DNA of 64,000 nucleotides from Chloroflexi bacterium HGW-Chloroflexi-4 (GCA_002840715.1 PHBW01000013.1:105992-169991), one strand, 5' to 3'; positions 43,553 to 51,924 are shown, counted from the first letter of the stretch. The notes: generated from the letters alone by a model not told the origin. Translations and numbers: made by a program.

Positions 43553-44575
43553 TCAACTTAATGGCCAGGTGGGCAGAACATCCAGGTCGAGCGGATCAAC
43601 ATGCCCGTTGATGAAGTGATAATAACCCGCGGCAGCAATCATAGCCGCGTTATCTGTGCACAGAGAGAGCGGTGGAATATGAACAGGGAATTCAGTCTGC
43701 CCTTGAAATGCTTCACGTAAAGCGCGGTTGGCCGAGACACCGCCTGCCACCACAATGGCTTTGACGTTGAACTCACGCGCCGCCTTCATGGTCTTGGTGA
43801 AAAGCACATCCACGGCGCAGGCTTGAAAACTGGCCGCCAGATCATCCACGGGCAAAATCTTGTTTTCTTCCTGCAGTTTGCGCACAACTCTCAGTACCGC
43901 GGTTTTAATGCCGCTGAAAGAGAAGTTCCAGGTGCCGTCCATGCGAGAACGCGGAAAGTCAAACGCGGTGGGGTTGCCTTCGGCTGCGGCTTTTTGCACC
44001 GAGGGTCCGCCCGGGTATGGCAGGCCGACCAGGCGCGCCACCTTATCAAAGGCTTCGCCGGCGGCGTCATCCAGCGTGGCGCCCAGGCGTTGATAATGCA
44101 AATGATCCGTGATCAGATTGAGTTCGGTGTGTCCGCCTGAGACCAGCAGCGCCAGCAGCGGAAATTCAGGTTCTGGAGGCGGCTGCGGCGTTTCGGCGGG
44201 ATAGATCCATGAGGAATAGATGTGACCCTCGAGGTGGTTCACCCCAACCAACGGCAGATTTCTGCCAAAAGCCATGCCCTTGGCTGCGTTCATGCCCACC
44301 ACCAGTGAACCGGCAAGACCGGGACCGCGCGTGACCGCGATGGCGTCAATATTCTCAAGGCTCATATGCGCCCGTTGAAGCGCTTCATCAATTACTGGAT
44401 AAATCGAAAGGATATGCTGCCGCGAAGCCACCTCGGGGAAGACGCCGCCGTACTGCTTGTGCAGATCAATCTGGGTGGCAATTACGTTGGAGCGCATGCA
44501 GCGTCCGTTTTCAACCACGGAGGCTGCGGTTTCATCACAGGATGATTCAATTCCTAAAACTCTGACTATTTGCAC
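43553..44575 (-). CDS. tsaD: tRNA N6-adenosine threonylcarbamoyltransferase
   Basis: 340 residues from the GTG at 44575, chosen because GAGG lies 7 bases upstream; a TTG at 44581 is too close to it. It transfers the threonylcarbamoyl group to A37 of ANN-decoding tRNAs. ASKHA-fold motifs: GIESSCDETAASVV at the N-terminus, metal-binding NHLEGHIYSS (HxxxH), LLVSGGHTEL, and the C-terminal VVAGGVSANRALRE and PPLSLCTDNAAMIA with the metal Asp. Full length. It lies 22 bases after the M24 peptidase gene. Confidence 0.95.
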   Translation of the reverse strand: MQIVRVLGIESSCDETAASVVENGRCMRSNVIATQIDLHKQYGGVFPEVASRQHILSIYPVIDEALQRAHMSLENIDAIAVTRGPGLAGSLVVGMNAAKGMAFGRNLPLVGVNHLEGHIYSSWIYPAETPQPPPEPEFPLLALLVSGGHTELNLITDHLHYQRLGATLDDAAGEAFDKVARLVGLPYPGGPSVQKAAAEGNPTAFDFPRSRMDGTWNFSFSGIKTAVLRVVRKLQEENKILPVDDLAASFQACAVDVLFTKTMKAAREFNVKAIVVAGGVSANRALREAFQGQTEFPVHIPPLSLCTDNAAMIAAAGYYHFINGHVDPLDLDVLPTWPLS

Positions 44576-44602
44576 GGTCAAACCTCAATCTTGGAAATAA
44601 AG

Positions 44603-45838
44603 CTATTTAATCGGCAAAATCAAATCATACGGATATTCTGCCAGGAGTTCAATCCTTCCATCTGCATGCGCGGTATATGAATCTTCTATACGCACACCCA
44701 TGCCCTTTTCAGGGTAGTACAGCCCGGGTTCCATGGTAAAAGCGGAGCCTGGCGCCAGCACATCCGTCGGCGAGGGGTGGATCATGGTGGACCAGGGTTT
44801 TTCGTGCACTTGCAGACCTATGCCGTGCCCCACCGAATGGACGTAGCCGGATTGAGCAGCCTCGTTGGTCAGGATGGTAACGTGACCCCTAGCCTCAAAA
44901 AGCTCACAGGTGCGTTTTTGTGCATCGCAGAAGTTTTGTCCGACTTTGAGTTCGGCGATCAATATATCATAAGTGGATTTCACATCTTCATACAATTTCA
45001 AAATTTCGTCTGAGGCATAACCCAAACACCAGGTACGGGTGAAATCGTAAAAATAGCCGCCGCCTGGTTCGCATGGATAAATATCATAGACAATGGTTTG
45101 ACCCAGACGCATGGCATCTGTGGCTTTGCCCATGTTATGCGGCACGCCGGCATCGCGACCGATGGCAAAGATGGTGCCCTCGGGGTTCTCAGCACCGGCT
45201 TCAGCCAGCCACAGATTGATCTTCTGTTTGACTTCACCAATCAACAACGGATTTCCATCCGGGTGCACCAACATGCCTTTTTCGGCTTTGTGTCCGGTCA
45301 AGAAATCAGCCGTGCGTCCAACCACATCCGTGGTGATCTTGCCCATCCGGCGGATGTGCTCCAGCTCATCATCTTCTTTGGTCATCATGGCTTGCAACAA
45401 AATCTCGTCGCGCATAAAACCGTTGAAACTCAATCTGGGCATGCGTTTTTCAAGACGCGAAAAAACGGAGTGCATTAAACCAGCATCGCTTTTTCCATAG
45501 ACCGCCACGCTGCCCGATTCAATTCCCAGTTCCTTGAACATTTTCTCATAACGGATGGCATAAGCTTCGATGAAATCACCGTGTGCTTCTGCTGCCAGTT
45601 CTGACATTGGATATTTATTGTAAGGAATAACTTTCAAGCCGCTGATGGCGCCTTCTTCTCTTTCCATGGCGTTGCAAAAGAGCACGGCGTCGCAGCCGCG
45701 TTTCTTGATCAGGTCAGCATCCGAGACATGCACGGCTCCGGTGAAATAGGTCATCATGGCGTTATGTTGCGCCGAACCTGTCACGAGCAGCACGTCCATG
45801 CCTTGTTCTTGCATCAATTGGTCAATATCGGATCTCAT
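44603..45838 (-). CDS. M24-family metallopeptidase (Xaa-Pro aminopeptidase-like)
   Basis: 411 residues: N-terminal creatinase-like domain (about 1-160) and C-terminal pita-bread catalytic domain. The five metal ligands appear in order: Asp in VYDIYPCEPGGG, Asp in YFYDFTRTWCLG, His in HSVGHGIGLQVHE, Glu in FTMEPGLYYP and Glu in GVRIEDSYT. This fits aminopeptidase P/prolidase-type enzymes acting on X-Pro bonds, cytoplasmic. GGAG precedes the ATG. It is upstream of tsaD on the same strand. Confidence 0.9.
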   Translation of the reverse strand: MRSDIDQLMQEQGMDVLLVTGSAQHNAMMTYFTGAVHVSDADLIKKRGCDAVLFCNAMEREEGAISGLKVIPYNKYPMSELAAEAHGDFIEAYAIRYEKMFKELGIESGSVAVYGKSDAGLMHSVFSRLEKRMPRLSFNGFMRDEILLQAMMTKEDDELEHIRRMGKITTDVVGRTADFLTGHKAEKGMLVHPDGNPLLIGEVKQKINLWLAEAGAENPEGTIFAIGRDAGVPHNMGKATDAMRLGQTIVYDIYPCEPGGGYFYDFTRTWCLGYASDEILKLYEDVKSTYDILIAELKVGQNFCDAQKRTCELFEARGHVTILTNEAAQSGYVHSVGHGIGLQVHEKPWSTMIHPSPTDVLAPGSAFTMEPGLYYPEKGMGVRIEDSYTAHADGRIELLAEYPYDLILPIK

Positions 45839-45967
45839 TAATTTCTCCGGGGTTCAAAGTTATTTACCAAAAACTACCTTTGGCTGTGGCTTAAGTGTAA
45901 TACAGAACGCCTCTAATTTCTATGAAATACGAGTCCTGAAATGCTAAATTGTTTGGACGTAAATAAA

Positions 45968-46474
45968 TTACTCAAACACATCCTCCCAGATTTCATCGGC
46001 CACCTCAGCCACACTCAAACCGCTGGTGTCAATTTGCTTGCCGATAAAACCGCGGAGGGCCGCGGCTGCCTGGATTTTGTGCAGTTCAATGAAACGCTCC
46101 AGTTCCCACTTGATCTCGTCCCTTCCCCTGCCGCGGATGCGCCTGGCTTGTTCCTCTTCACTGCAGGTCAGCCAGTAGGTATGGATTTCCGCATCCAGCG
46201 GAATGAGGAGATCTAGCAGTTCTTGTAGAGATTCTGCACTTTCAAAAACATAATTAATCACAAAACAGGTATAACCGTTCTTCTGATGAAAATCAATTAA
46301 GTAGGCAAGTGTACGATACAGGTAGGTTATTCGTACATCATCGTAGATGATGAAAGGATGCACATCACCTATGGCATCGCCATCCAGGTGAACTGATTTT
46401 TCAAACTTGTAATGAATCTGGTCAGCCACGCTGGTTTTGCCCACCCCGACAGATCCGTTAATGATGATGATCAT
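45968..46474 (-). CDS. P-loop kinase-like ATPase
   Basis: 168 residues. Walker A GSVGVGKTS at the N-terminus, then HLDGDAIGDVHPF, a mid-protein FVINYVFES strand, and a lid-like Arg cluster EEEQARRIRGRGRDE. The size and layout resemble small nucleoside/shikimate-kinase-like P-loop proteins, but the substrate is not evident. The start ATG lies three bases after the stop of the preceding GNAT gene, so the two are coupled. Confidence 0.7.
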   Translation of the reverse strand: MIIIINGSVGVGKTSVADQIHYKFEKSVHLDGDAIGDVHPFIIYDDVRITYLYRTLAYLIDFHQKNGYTCFVINYVFESAESLQELLDLLIPLDAEIHTYWLTCSEEEQARRIRGRGRDEIKWELERFIELHKIQAAAALRGFIGKQIDTSGLSVAEVADEIWEDVFE

Positions 46475-46477
46475 CCT

Positions 46478-47005
46478 TTAATGACCTTGCTCCAATTTCG
46501 AATATTCAAAAGCATCCACCCAGATCGGATTGCCTGCTTCATCCGTTCGAAAATAAGCGACTTGTTTGAACGCACCTTCACGCGTAAAACCAATCTTTTC
46601 CAACAGCTTCCATGAAGCCGGGTTCTTCTGGTCACACCTGGCCATGATACGGTGCGGATGGATATTGGCAAAAGCATAATCCACCAACGCCGCGGATGCT
46701 TCTGAGCCGTAGCCTTTACCCTGAAATGCCGGGTTGAAGATGTAGCCAAGCTCCCAGGTGCGGAAATCAGAGGGCTGCCGCTGTTCAAAATAGAGATGGC
46801 CGATCATCTTGCCGCTGGCTTTCACCACGACTGCCAAGAAATTATCACCTTCAGCCCTTTCGGCCGTCAAAGTGACCGCTTCATCCATGCTTACGGGTTC
46901 ACCCGGTTCAAAGCGATAAATTTCTGGCAGGCTCAGATATTCAAAAAGATCAGCCGCATCTGTCGGCTTGAACCTTCGAATGAACAACCTTTCTGTTTCA
47001 ATCAT
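46478..47005 (-). CDS. GNAT acetyltransferase (RimJ/RimL-like)
   Basis: 175 residues. Opening IETERLFIRRFKPTDAADLFEYLS and the acetyl-CoA-binding block GYIFNPAFQGKGYGSEASAAL followed by HRIMARCDQKNPASWKLLEKIGF are characteristic of the Acetyltransf_3 (RimJ/RimL) type. GGGAGG lies before the ATG. Acceptor unknown. Confidence 0.88.
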   Translation of the reverse strand: MIETERLFIRRFKPTDAADLFEYLSLPEIYRFEPGEPVSMDEAVTLTAERAEGDNFLAVVVKASGKMIGHLYFEQRQPSDFRTWELGYIFNPAFQGKGYGSEASAALVDYAFANIHPHRIMARCDQKNPASWKLLEKIGFTREGAFKQVAYFRTDEAGNPIWVDAFEYSKLEQGH

Positions 47006-47027
47006 GTTTCCTCCCTTTTAGTACCCT

Positions 47028-47573
47028 TTACCACAATAATTGCTCTGCCAGTTTGACCAATTCATCCTTGGTCATCCAACCTTCGCTGCTGCTCTCGGTA
47101 CCGGTAAAGATAAGGGTAAAGTAGAAATCGTGTGCCTGCCATCTCAACCAATAAACGGGCGCTTCATTCTGCCAAACACCGTTTACATCACTGCCCTGCA
47201 CGAACTTTGCCCAAACATTGCCAAGCAAGACATCTTCAACCCTTGCGTTGGAGGCATAGTCGATTTGCGGATCGGTCAATTGCTGGGTCAGAAAAAGCAT
47301 CTCACCTGTAAAGCTGTCATCATTCCAAAAATATTGAACGGTGATGCCTTGTTTGTCCGGCACATATTTTACACTTTGAAATTTATAATCTTTCGGCATT
47401 GTATGCGGCAGTTTGATGGTGAATCCTGCATCCTGCTGCGCTAGACTGATCTTCTGAACATCACTCACTGTGTAAACTTCATCTGATGATGCTGAATCAC
47501 CATTTTTGTTGCACGCCGCTGCACTGAATACGAAAAGTGCCAGTAACAGTGCGCGTACAATTGGTTTTAACAT
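47028..47573 (-). CDS. Lipoprotein, DUF4367-like
   Basis: 181 residues from the ATG at 47573, selected for its GAGGT ribosome site and because the signal peptide then begins MLKPIVRALL, with lipobox SAAAC. The mature part (about 120 residues) is beta-rich: GFTIKLPHTMPKDYKFQSV, VQYFWND, then YWLRWQAHDFYFTLIFTG. This is reminiscent of DUF4367 domains, but the match is only by pattern. No partner gene is evident. Confidence 0.6.
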   Translation of the reverse strand: MLKPIVRALLLALFVFSAAACNKNGDSASSDEVYTVSDVQKISLAQQDAGFTIKLPHTMPKDYKFQSVKYVPDKQGITVQYFWNDDSFTGEMLFLTQQLTDPQIDYASNARVEDVLLGNVWAKFVQGSDVNGVWQNEAPVYWLRWQAHDFYFTLIFTGTESSSEGWMTKDELVKLAEQLLW

Positions 47574-47661
47574 GCTTACCTCATTGAGTAATTTATTTTT
47601 TTGGATTACCATCTCCAAAAAGTAATATTATCATCACTGATTCGATAGTACCAAATTAAAA

Positions 47662-47697
47662 ATTCTCAGAAAGACTAATCTTCATCTCTCTAAGAAT
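47662..47697 (-). terminator. Terminator of the tandem SnoaL-like gene
   Basis: ATTCTTAGAGAGA / TCTTTCTGAGAAT on the minus strand (13 bp including two G-U pairs), followed by TTTTTAATTT. Confidence 0.7.
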
Positions 47698-47722
47698 CTT
47701 TATTTTGTGAATAAGGTTTAAC

Positions 47723-48559
47723 TCAGTTCTTCTGACCTTTTATTAAAGACCAATGACTGTGAATGATTTTCCACTGACCCTCTTGTTTGATATAAACTTC
47801 ACTGCAGTTCCATGGGGTGCGATTGGCCACTGATCCGTTGGAGTTAATATGCAAATCAAAGAAACGGTAAGTTAAGACAGCCATATCACCCAAAACGCGC
47901 ACCTGAGGATCAATGAAATCCATGACATCATAATGGATCTTACCAGCCCTAGAGTCGTATTCCTTCTTCAGGGCATCCCAGCCGTCAATGCGTTTTAGGG
48001 TTCCGCTGTCAAAGTAAGTGACCTCAGGGGCATAAATCGCCATGAACCCATCAGGATCACCCTTGCGCCAGCGTTCCATGGCCGCGGATTCCAACGCCAT
48101 AAGTTCACCCAAAACACCTTCGTATTGCCGCGGAGGCATTTGCAAAGGAATCGGTACTTCGACATTTTCTGGCATTTTGTGAGGTGCATATGACCAGTGG
48201 GTGTGGACGATCTTCCACTGCTGATCTCGCTTGAAATACACCTCGGTAGCGTTCCAATAAAGCTGGCTGAGGATCGCTCCATCTGCAGAATTCACGGTTG
48301 ATCGGTAATTGTAAGAAAGCACAGCGGCATCACCCACAACCACAATTTCAGGATCAATGAATTCAGAACCCTGGTAGATGATTTGTCCGATTGCGGGCTT
48401 GAAATACGTCTGATAATCTTCCAAACCAATGATCGGCTTGACCAGATTAGGTTCGATATATATCACATCGTCGGCGCTAATATCCGTCCAGCCAAACGGA
48501 TCCCCCTGACGCCAGCGTTCCATGGCGGCATTTTCCAACGAAAAAATCGTTTCTTTCAT
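47723..48559 (-). CDS. Protein with two tandem SnoaL/NTF2-like domains
   Basis: 278 residues from the ATG at 48559, with GGGAG upstream. Residues about 1-130 and 140-275 are repeats of one NTF2-like domain: ENAAMERWRQGDPFGWTDI / ESAAMERWRKGDPDGFMAIY, then FIDPEIVVVGDAAVLSYNYR / FIDPQVRVLGDMAVLTYRFF, then EVYFKRDQQWKIVHTHWS / EVYIKQEGQWKIIHSHWS. This is the DUF4440/SnoaL-like pattern. The domain is used for ligand binding or isomerase chemistry; function here unknown. It is driven by a near-consensus promoter. Confidence 0.75.
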   Translation of the reverse strand: MKETIFSLENAAMERWRQGDPFGWTDISADDVIYIEPNLVKPIIGLEDYQTYFKPAIGQIIYQGSEFIDPEIVVVGDAAVLSYNYRSTVNSADGAILSQLYWNATEVYFKRDQQWKIVHTHWSYAPHKMPENVEVPIPLQMPPRQYEGVLGELMALESAAMERWRKGDPDGFMAIYAPEVTYFDSGTLKRIDGWDALKKEYDSRAGKIHYDVMDFIDPQVRVLGDMAVLTYRFFDLHINSNGSVANRTPWNCSEVYIKQEGQWKIIHSHWSLIKGQKN

Positions 48560-48596
48560 CTCATACACTCCCTGATTAAAATGAGAAACGATTATA

Positions 48597-48628
48597 ATTA
48601 TAGAATATTTGTTCTTGTATGTCAAGAA
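48597..48628 (-). promoter_or_regulatory. Consensus sigma-70 promoter with two palindromes
   Basis: On the minus strand TTGACA (48625-48620), a 17-base spacer, TATAAT (48602-48597); transcription should start just before the ATG at 48559. The spacer holds AGAAC-AAAT-ATTCT, one base from a GAAC-N4-GTTC palindrome, and TTCTTG-N5-CAAGAA (48612-48628) overlaps the -35. Nearly the same element occurs at 29859-29886. Confidence 0.75.
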
Positions 48629-48638
48629 TTATTTCGGG

Positions 48639-49334
48639 TTACTTCAGGCCTGCATATACGGCAAAATTACATCGCTTCCAAATGACATCCGCCACCGAAA
48701 AACCGGCTTCTTTCAACAGCGTCAAGTGCAGCCCACAGTCGATCGGTGAATCCTCCACATGATAGTTGGAGAGGATGCGCTCCACTTCTGCAGATTCCAA
48801 TCCCTGTTCCTTGAGGAAATCCCGCCAGCCGTTCTAATTGAGGTGACTGAGCTGATCATCCGCACCGGCGACCACATCGCAGCAGACGAAGATGCCACCC
48901 GGTTTGAGGGCATGCGCGAATTTTTGATACAACCCGCCATACTCCTGGCGGCCGCGGCAATGATGGATGGCGAAGCTGGAAATGATGGCGTCATATTTCG
49001 CCACACCATATTCCGCGTCAATGAAATCCGCCACCAGGGTTTCAAAACGCCCCTCAAACTGCGCCAACACCAGCGGCACCGCCGAGAGCATGTTGGCCGA
49101 AAAATCCATCAACACACATTTCACATCGGGGATGGTTTCAAGCACACTGCGAGAAAGATTGCCCGTGCCGGCACCCACATCAAGGACCATACTGTCAGGT
49201 ATCAAATGTGGTTTAAGCAGTTCGGGCACCAATGCAAACATCTGCCTGAACTCTGGCAGCCAGATCGGATCCCGCTGGCTGTAAAGCGCTGCCACTTCAT
49301 TGTCAAACCTGCCCTGGATTTCAACGCGGCTCAT
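48639..49334 (-). pseudogene. Class I SAM-dependent methyltransferase interrupted by TAG
   Basis: The first reading frame (49334 to 48837) encodes 166 residues with motif I VLDVGAGTGNLS, an acidic VLMDFSANML strand, YDAIISSFAIHHC (motif IV) and LKPGGIFVCCDVV. It then hits TAG at 48834-48836. The same frame continues without another stop for 64 codons (NGWRDFLKEQG ... AGFSVADVIWKRCNFAVYAGLK) to TAA at 48639-48641, and this tail is what the family normally has. Upstream, 21 codons starting at ATG 49400, with a good GGAG site, also end in TAG directly before ATG 49334 in the same frame. So either a nonsense-decayed gene or a sequencing error. Confidence 0.75.
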
Positions 49335-49417
49335 CTACTCTGTGCGTTTTGAGGTGTCCGGTCCGATGTAGCGCGGGGTGGTTCGTTGATCGTCGCTCAT
49401 GTCTTGCTCCATTATTA

Positions 49418-50266
49418 TTAACCCGCACCCATGCTGGTCTGCGCAAAGATATTCATTCTCTGACCCGGCACTTCTCCAATCCCTTTCGCCATGTGCCGGC
49501 CGGTGCGCAGCGTTTTGAAGCCGTAATCTTGCACCAGTTTCGTCGCTCTTTGATTCACGGAGGGCACACACACCACCACCGGGTTTTCATATTCAAGCGT
49601 GAGCGCAGCCTGCAAAAGCACTTCTGCGCTGGCCGGATCTGACATCACCCACGGACCGATGCGGTTCACGTAAGCAAAAATAGTGCCTGTGATCTTTCCA
49701 GTTTGATCCCTATGGAGAAAACCTCGTGAGGGATAAAGGTCAATTAAAGTCTGAAACACCTTGCGACGGTCGGCACCAAAGATGGGCTGATCCATTTGCA
49801 GCAGTTCATCCAAATCAGCGGGTGTGATTGGCTGAACACTTTCAGGCAGATCAAACTTCAAAGGTTCTATTTCTTTTACAAAGGTTACCGTTTCATCCAA
49901 AGAAATGAAGCCCAACTTCTCGTAAAGCGGAAAACCCTTCTTGCTGGCATCCAGCGTCACAAGCGGAACACCTTGCGTTTCAAGCCACGCAATAATGTAC
50001 TCCATCAAGCGGCGCCCAATGCCCTGCCCCTGTAAATCAGGATGCACGGTCATGAACCCCACATGCGCCACACTGCCATAGCTTACCGCCCCCACCGTGC
50101 CTATTAAGCGGCCATCCTGTTCAGCCGCGAACCAGCCGTCAGGCTGCAAGCGCCGGTAAAGCCGCAGATCATACAAGCGGTTGGTTGAAGAATTAAATGC
50201 CAGGTTGAGCAAGTCGTTGGCCTGCTCGTCATCTGCTTCGGTCAAACCTCTAATGCTGATGTTCAT
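49418..50266 (-). CDS. GNAT acetyltransferase with C-terminal GNAT-like domain
   Basis: 282 residues. The N-terminal half is a complete GNAT domain with the acetyl-CoA loop VHPDLQGQGIGRRLMEYII and LYEKLGFISLDETVTF. The C-terminal half (about 145-282) repeats a weaker GNAT-like fold ending TLRTGRHMAKGIG, a layout known in two-domain GNAT proteins. A partial copy of its 5' end survives in the pseudogene at 50654-50901. The methyltransferase remnant follows in the same direction. Acceptor unknown. Confidence 0.85.
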   Translation of the reverse strand: MNISIRGLTEADDEQANDLLNLAFNSSTNRLYDLRLYRRLQPDGWFAAEQDGRLIGTVGAVSYGSVAHVGFMTVHPDLQGQGIGRRLMEYIIAWLETQGVPLVTLDASKKGFPLYEKLGFISLDETVTFVKEIEPLKFDLPESVQPITPADLDELLQMDQPIFGADRRKVFQTLIDLYPSRGFLHRDQTGKITGTIFAYVNRIGPWVMSDPASAEVLLQAALTLEYENPVVVCVPSVNQRATKLVQDYGFKTLRTGRHMAKGIGEVPGQRMNIFAQTSMGAG

Positions 50267-50296
50267 TCCCCACCCCGATTAGTCATTTGATTTATC

Positions 50297-50638
50297 TCAC
50301 GCCTTGTTTGGATGGTAAGCAAGGTAGGACTGTCTCACGGGTGCAAACACGCCGATTACGACAGAATCTTCAAGGATATCACCACTATGTTCCAGATTTC
50401 CAGGTACATTCCAACTATCACCTGGGAAAACTTCATGAACCTCTCCATTAAAATACAGACGCATACGGCCTGACACTAAATAGCCATTCTGTTCTTCGGG
50501 ATGTGAATGTGGATCCAATTTGCTGTTCTTTGCCATTAAGAACTCAACCAACAACGATTTATCACCATAAACCAGCGTTTTGACTTTGATTCCTGGCATT
50601 ATCTCTCGATACTCTTGTTTGTCGTTATGATAAAACAT
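50297..50638 (-). CDS. Cupin-domain protein, copy 1
   Basis: 113 residues, a single small cupin barrel. Motif 1 is HSHPEEQNGYLVSG (His, His and Glu metal ligands), and motif 2 is GDSWNVPGNLEHSG with the final His. It is about two-thirds identical by eye to the protein at 50932-51273, so they are duplicates. AAGGA precedes the ATG. Small single cupins of this type may be metal-dependent sensors or dioxygenase-like; no substrate can be named. Confidence 0.85.
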   Translation of the reverse strand: MFYHNDKQEYREIMPGIKVKTLVYGDKSLLVEFLMAKNSKLDPHSHPEEQNGYLVSGRMRLYFNGEVHEVFPGDSWNVPGNLEHSGDILEDSVVIGVFAPVRQSYLAYHPNKA

Positions 50639-50653
50639 GCAGCAATCCTTTCA

Positions 50654-50901
50654 CTAATACCCCGCCGTGAAGCCTTGATGTGAATGAGCAGGGTTTTCCA
50701 GTTTATAAATCATGGCCACACCGGGGTTTTCCACCGAGATGTGGCTTTTGCCGTCGGCAGCGACAAGCAGATCGTCATGCCCCAAGCGCCGGTAGAGCCG
50801 CAAATCATAGAAAATGTTGGTTGAAGAATTAATGCCAAGTTGAGCAAGTCGTTGGCCTGCTTATCGTCCGCTTCGGATAAACTTCTGATGCTGATCTTCA
50901 T
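50654..50901 (-). pseudogene. Chimeric remnant: GNAT 5' end joined to NmrA-like 3' end
   Basis: Bases 50789-50901 match the first about 115 bases of the GNAT gene (start MKISIRSLSEADDKQANDLLNLA), with a one-base deletion near 50832 that shifts the frame. Bases 50654-50788 match the last about 130 bases of the NmrA-like gene at 51289. The two pieces meet at CAAGCG (50783-50788), a 6-mer also present at both parental positions (50147-50152 and 51418-51423). It therefore records a deletion between two copies of a tandemly duplicated NmrA-cupin-GNAT cassette. Confidence 0.85.
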
Positions 50902-50931
50902 TCCCCAACCCGTTTTGTTTTCTTAAAAATC

Positions 50932-51273
50932 TCAAACCTTATGGGGATGGTAAGGCAAGTAGGACTGCCGCACGGGCGCAAACACTTCAACCGCCACCGA
51001 ATCTTCAAGAATCTCAGCGCGGTGCTCTTGATTGCCATTAAAGCTCCAACTATCGCCGGGGTGCATTTCTTGCGCCTCGCCGTTGGCATGCAGAACGATG
51101 CAGCCCGACACCAGGTAGCCGGTCTGTTCTTCGGGATGCGAATGCAAAGGCAGTTGGCTATCTTTGGCCATCATAAATTCTGATAAAAGTGTTTTCTCGC
51201 CGTAAACCAGCGTCTTGACTTTAATGCCGGGTAATATTTCCTGGTAGTCTTGATCGTCGTTGTGAAAAAACAT
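50932..51273 (-). CDS. Cupin-domain protein, copy 2
   Basis: 113 residues, paralogue of the 50297 protein. Motif 1 HSHPEEQTGYLVSG and motif 2 GDSWSFNGNQEHRAE keep the metal ligands. AAGGAG lies before the ATG. It sits between the NmrA-like gene and the chimeric remnant, which fixes the original cassette order NmrA, cupin, GNAT. Confidence 0.85.
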   Translation of the reverse strand: MFFHNDDQDYQEILPGIKVKTLVYGEKTLLSEFMMAKDSQLPLHSHPEEQTGYLVSGCIVLHANGEAQEMHPGDSWSFNGNQEHRAEILEDSVAVEVFAPVRQSYLPYHPHKV

Positions 51274-51288
51274 ATTGCACTCCTTGGA

Positions 51289-51924
51289 TTAATATCCCAC
51301 CGTGAAGCGTTGACGTGAATGCGCGGGCTTTTCAAGTTCGTCGATCATGGCCACAGCATAATCCGCCACCGAGATGTGACTTTTTCCATCCTCAGCCACC
51401 AGCAGATCGTCACGCCCCAAGCGGAACTTGCCAGTGCGTTCGCCGGGTTCGATCACGGCAGACGGGCTCAAAAAGGTCCAGTCGAGATCGGTTTCTTTGC
51501 GAAGCGTATAAAGGACCTCGCGCAAGCCGAGCACGCCGGACTTCCATTCCTCAGGGATGCCGCCGCCATCCACCACTTGCACGCCGTTGACCTCAAGGCT
51601 GCCTGCCCCTCCCACCACCAGCAGTCGTTTGACGCCGGCTTGCTTCACCGCACTGATGATGGTGCGATAGGAGTCAAGGAACCCTGCGTACTGATCCGCT
51701 TCGCCCCTAGGTGCAAAGGAACTGACGACAGCCTCCTGCCCGGCGAAAAGCGCGGCAGCCTGGGCTTCGTCGGTGACATCCGCAGCTTTGGCCGTCAAGT
51801 TAACGTGCTGTGGAAGTTTTTCAATATTGCGAACAACTGCGGTCACTCGATGTCCGCGGTTGAGTGCTTCTGTTAAAATGGCCGATCCAATAAAACCGGT
51901 CGCGCCGATCAATGCGATATTCAT
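51289..51924 (-). CDS. NAD(P)-dependent oxidoreductase, NmrA/SDR-a5-like
   Basis: 211 residues from the ATG at 51924, with AAGGAG at correct distance; the frame is open to 51942 but that start lies upstream of the ribosome site. The N-terminal nucleotide-binding motif is IALIGATGFIGSAIL (GxxGxxG), then VTAVVRNIEKL. The central VKRLLVVGGAGSLEV and C-terminal ISVADYAVAMIDELEKP are standard for NAD(P)H-binding atypical SDRs of the NmrA/BLVRB type. Its 3' end is duplicated in the remnant at 50654-50788. Confidence 0.87.
   Translation of the reverse strand: MNIALIGATGFIGSAILTEALNRGHRVTAVVRNIEKLPQHVNLTAKAADVTDEAQAAALFAGQEAVVSSFAPRGEADQYAGFLDSYRTIISAVKQAGVKRLLVVGGAGSLEVNGVQVVDGGGIPEEWKSGVLGLREVLYTLRKETDLDWTFLSPSAVIEPGERTGKFRLGRDDLLVAEDGKSHISVADYAVAMIDELEKPAHSRQRFTVGY

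Noticed and set aside
48639-49334. Genome-wide reassignment of TAG or pyrrolysine use
   Set aside because: TAG ends several ordinary genes in this window at the expected family length, and a SAM methyltransferase is not a pyrrolysine enzyme family. Local nonsense mutation is simpler.
49335-49571. Separate 78-codon gene overlapping the end of the GNAT gene
   Set aside because: Its first two-thirds is out of frame inside the GNAT gene; only the last 21 codons (from ATG 49400) have a ribosome site, and they are discussed with the methyltransferase remnant.
50710-50901. Functional 63-residue GNAT-like protein
   Set aside because: It is the frameshifted 5' fragment of a duplicated GNAT gene fused to the end of another gene; after about 23 residues the sequence leaves the family.
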